Translations under genes and position numbers: made by a program
Part shown: piece by piece, positions 63,592-64,000 of the stretch
Numbering within the stretch: position 1 is the stretch's first letter
Layout of the letters: every line of letters starts with the position of its first letter
The notes under the pieces: model-generated
The model's input: only the letters and a program-made list of their open reading frames with translations
What the model was told of the DNA's origin: nothing
Database searches by the model: none
Source of the DNA: Aradus depressus
Taxonomy: Eukaryota; Arthropoda; Insecta; Hemiptera; Aradidae
DNA: 64,000 nucleotides
Reading direction: 5' to 3'
NCBI GenBank assembly: GCA_963662175.1
Contig: OY759225.1
Location: 10,799,107-10,863,106, forward strand

Positions 63592-64000
63592 AAACTAATT
63601 ATATATGGTAAGAGAAGTTGGGAAAATCAAGTCAGCTGTTTTATGGATTGTTTAGTGTATAGTTTCCAGTATTTGGTTGTGAATGAAGTTTTTAAAATGT
63701 AATATCTTTTGGACTAGAGTGATTTTTATTAGATATATAAAGTCAAGTGTGTACTCTTTGAAAATAGTGAATACCGAGTTTCTTACTGCAGTGTAGATTA
63801 TTTAATGTAAGTTAAATTTATTATTATTAATATAAGTCACAAGTAGACAATATAAATAAATTTTGGTATTGAACCGAAAATATATTTAAAATAAATATAA
63901 TAAAAAATATAAAATAAAGAACGAATGAAATGAACGAACTACGCCTAGAACGAACCCACATGGCCTTTGTAGTGTTTTTTTTCTTTTATCCATGACCTTG
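63592..64000. other. Right edge: duplicated flank, then AT-rich sequence
   Basis: 63650-63830 repeats 62325-62570. After that AT-rich, no gene to the window end. Confidence 0.6.

Overview
This window looks like a gene-poor, AT-rich, repeat-choked stretch of an arthropod nuclear genome, most likely an insect. The evidence is an intron-style acceptor in front of the only recognisable host gene, tRNA-derived SINEs whose 3' tails are copies of AACCT (the insect telomere motif TTAGG on the other strand), jockey-type LINE ends, and Tigger, Harbinger, hAT and Tc1 remnants. There are no bacterial operons, ribosome binding sites, CRISPR arrays or rRNA genes. I do not try to name a species.

Host gene. 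One gene is well supported: a MID1-interacting protein 1 / Spot14 (THRSP) family homologue on the + strand, whose main coding exon is 15798-16425. A 14-nt exon at 4969-4982 (ATG, then a GT donor) joins it in frame and is a candidate first coding exon. If that is right, the gene spans about 4.8 to at least 16.6 kb, with a 10.8-kb intron full of repeats.

Repeats. (1) tSINE-A (my label), about 330-345 bp: a tRNA-like head with A and B boxes, a conserved middle and an AACCT or AACTA tail. More than thirty full or partial copies occur on both strands, and six have clean or near-clean 11-14 bp target duplications. (2) rep-G (my label): an old composite repeat with a GGGGAAGTAC motif near one end, a palindromic CGGTGATTCACCG terminus and internal units of about 130-140 bp, resembling Helentron/HINE non-autonomous elements. 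(3) Several fold-back families: FB1 near 2.7, 13.2, 15.4 and 25.1 kb; FB2 as three consecutive copies at 16.9-17.9 kb; FB3 near 29.1, 37.4 and 38.35 kb; and one at 53.8-54.1 kb. (4) Dead autonomous-element pieces: RTE-like LINE ends (14.85 and 22.5 kb), jockey ends (1.9, 48.2, 59.15 kb), an RNase-H-type LINE end (38.4 kb), an R1/jockey-like LINE split by a Tigger-like MITE (60.4-61.5 kb), Tigger (9.0 kb), Tc1 (20 kb), Harbinger (54.1 kb) and hAT (61.6 kb). (5) Tandem arrays: a 5.5-kb satellite (31.68-37.23 kb) that changes from 152-bp to 71-bp higher-order periods, two 21-bp minisatellites (24.4-25.4 and 43.5-43.9 kb), a CA array and a TA array.

Layout. 0-4.7 kb: repeats, no gene recognised. 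4.8-16.6 kb: the probable mid1ip1-like gene with its intron. 16.9-19.5 kb: fold-back cluster and AT-rich sequence. 19.5-31.3 kb: MITE, Tc1, LINE, rep-G and SINE mosaic. 31.7-37.2 kb: satellite. 37.4-64 kb: further mosaic, with nested transposons and a 1.3-kb local duplication at the right end. No new enzymatic or defence system is visible; the unusual content is repeat architecture.
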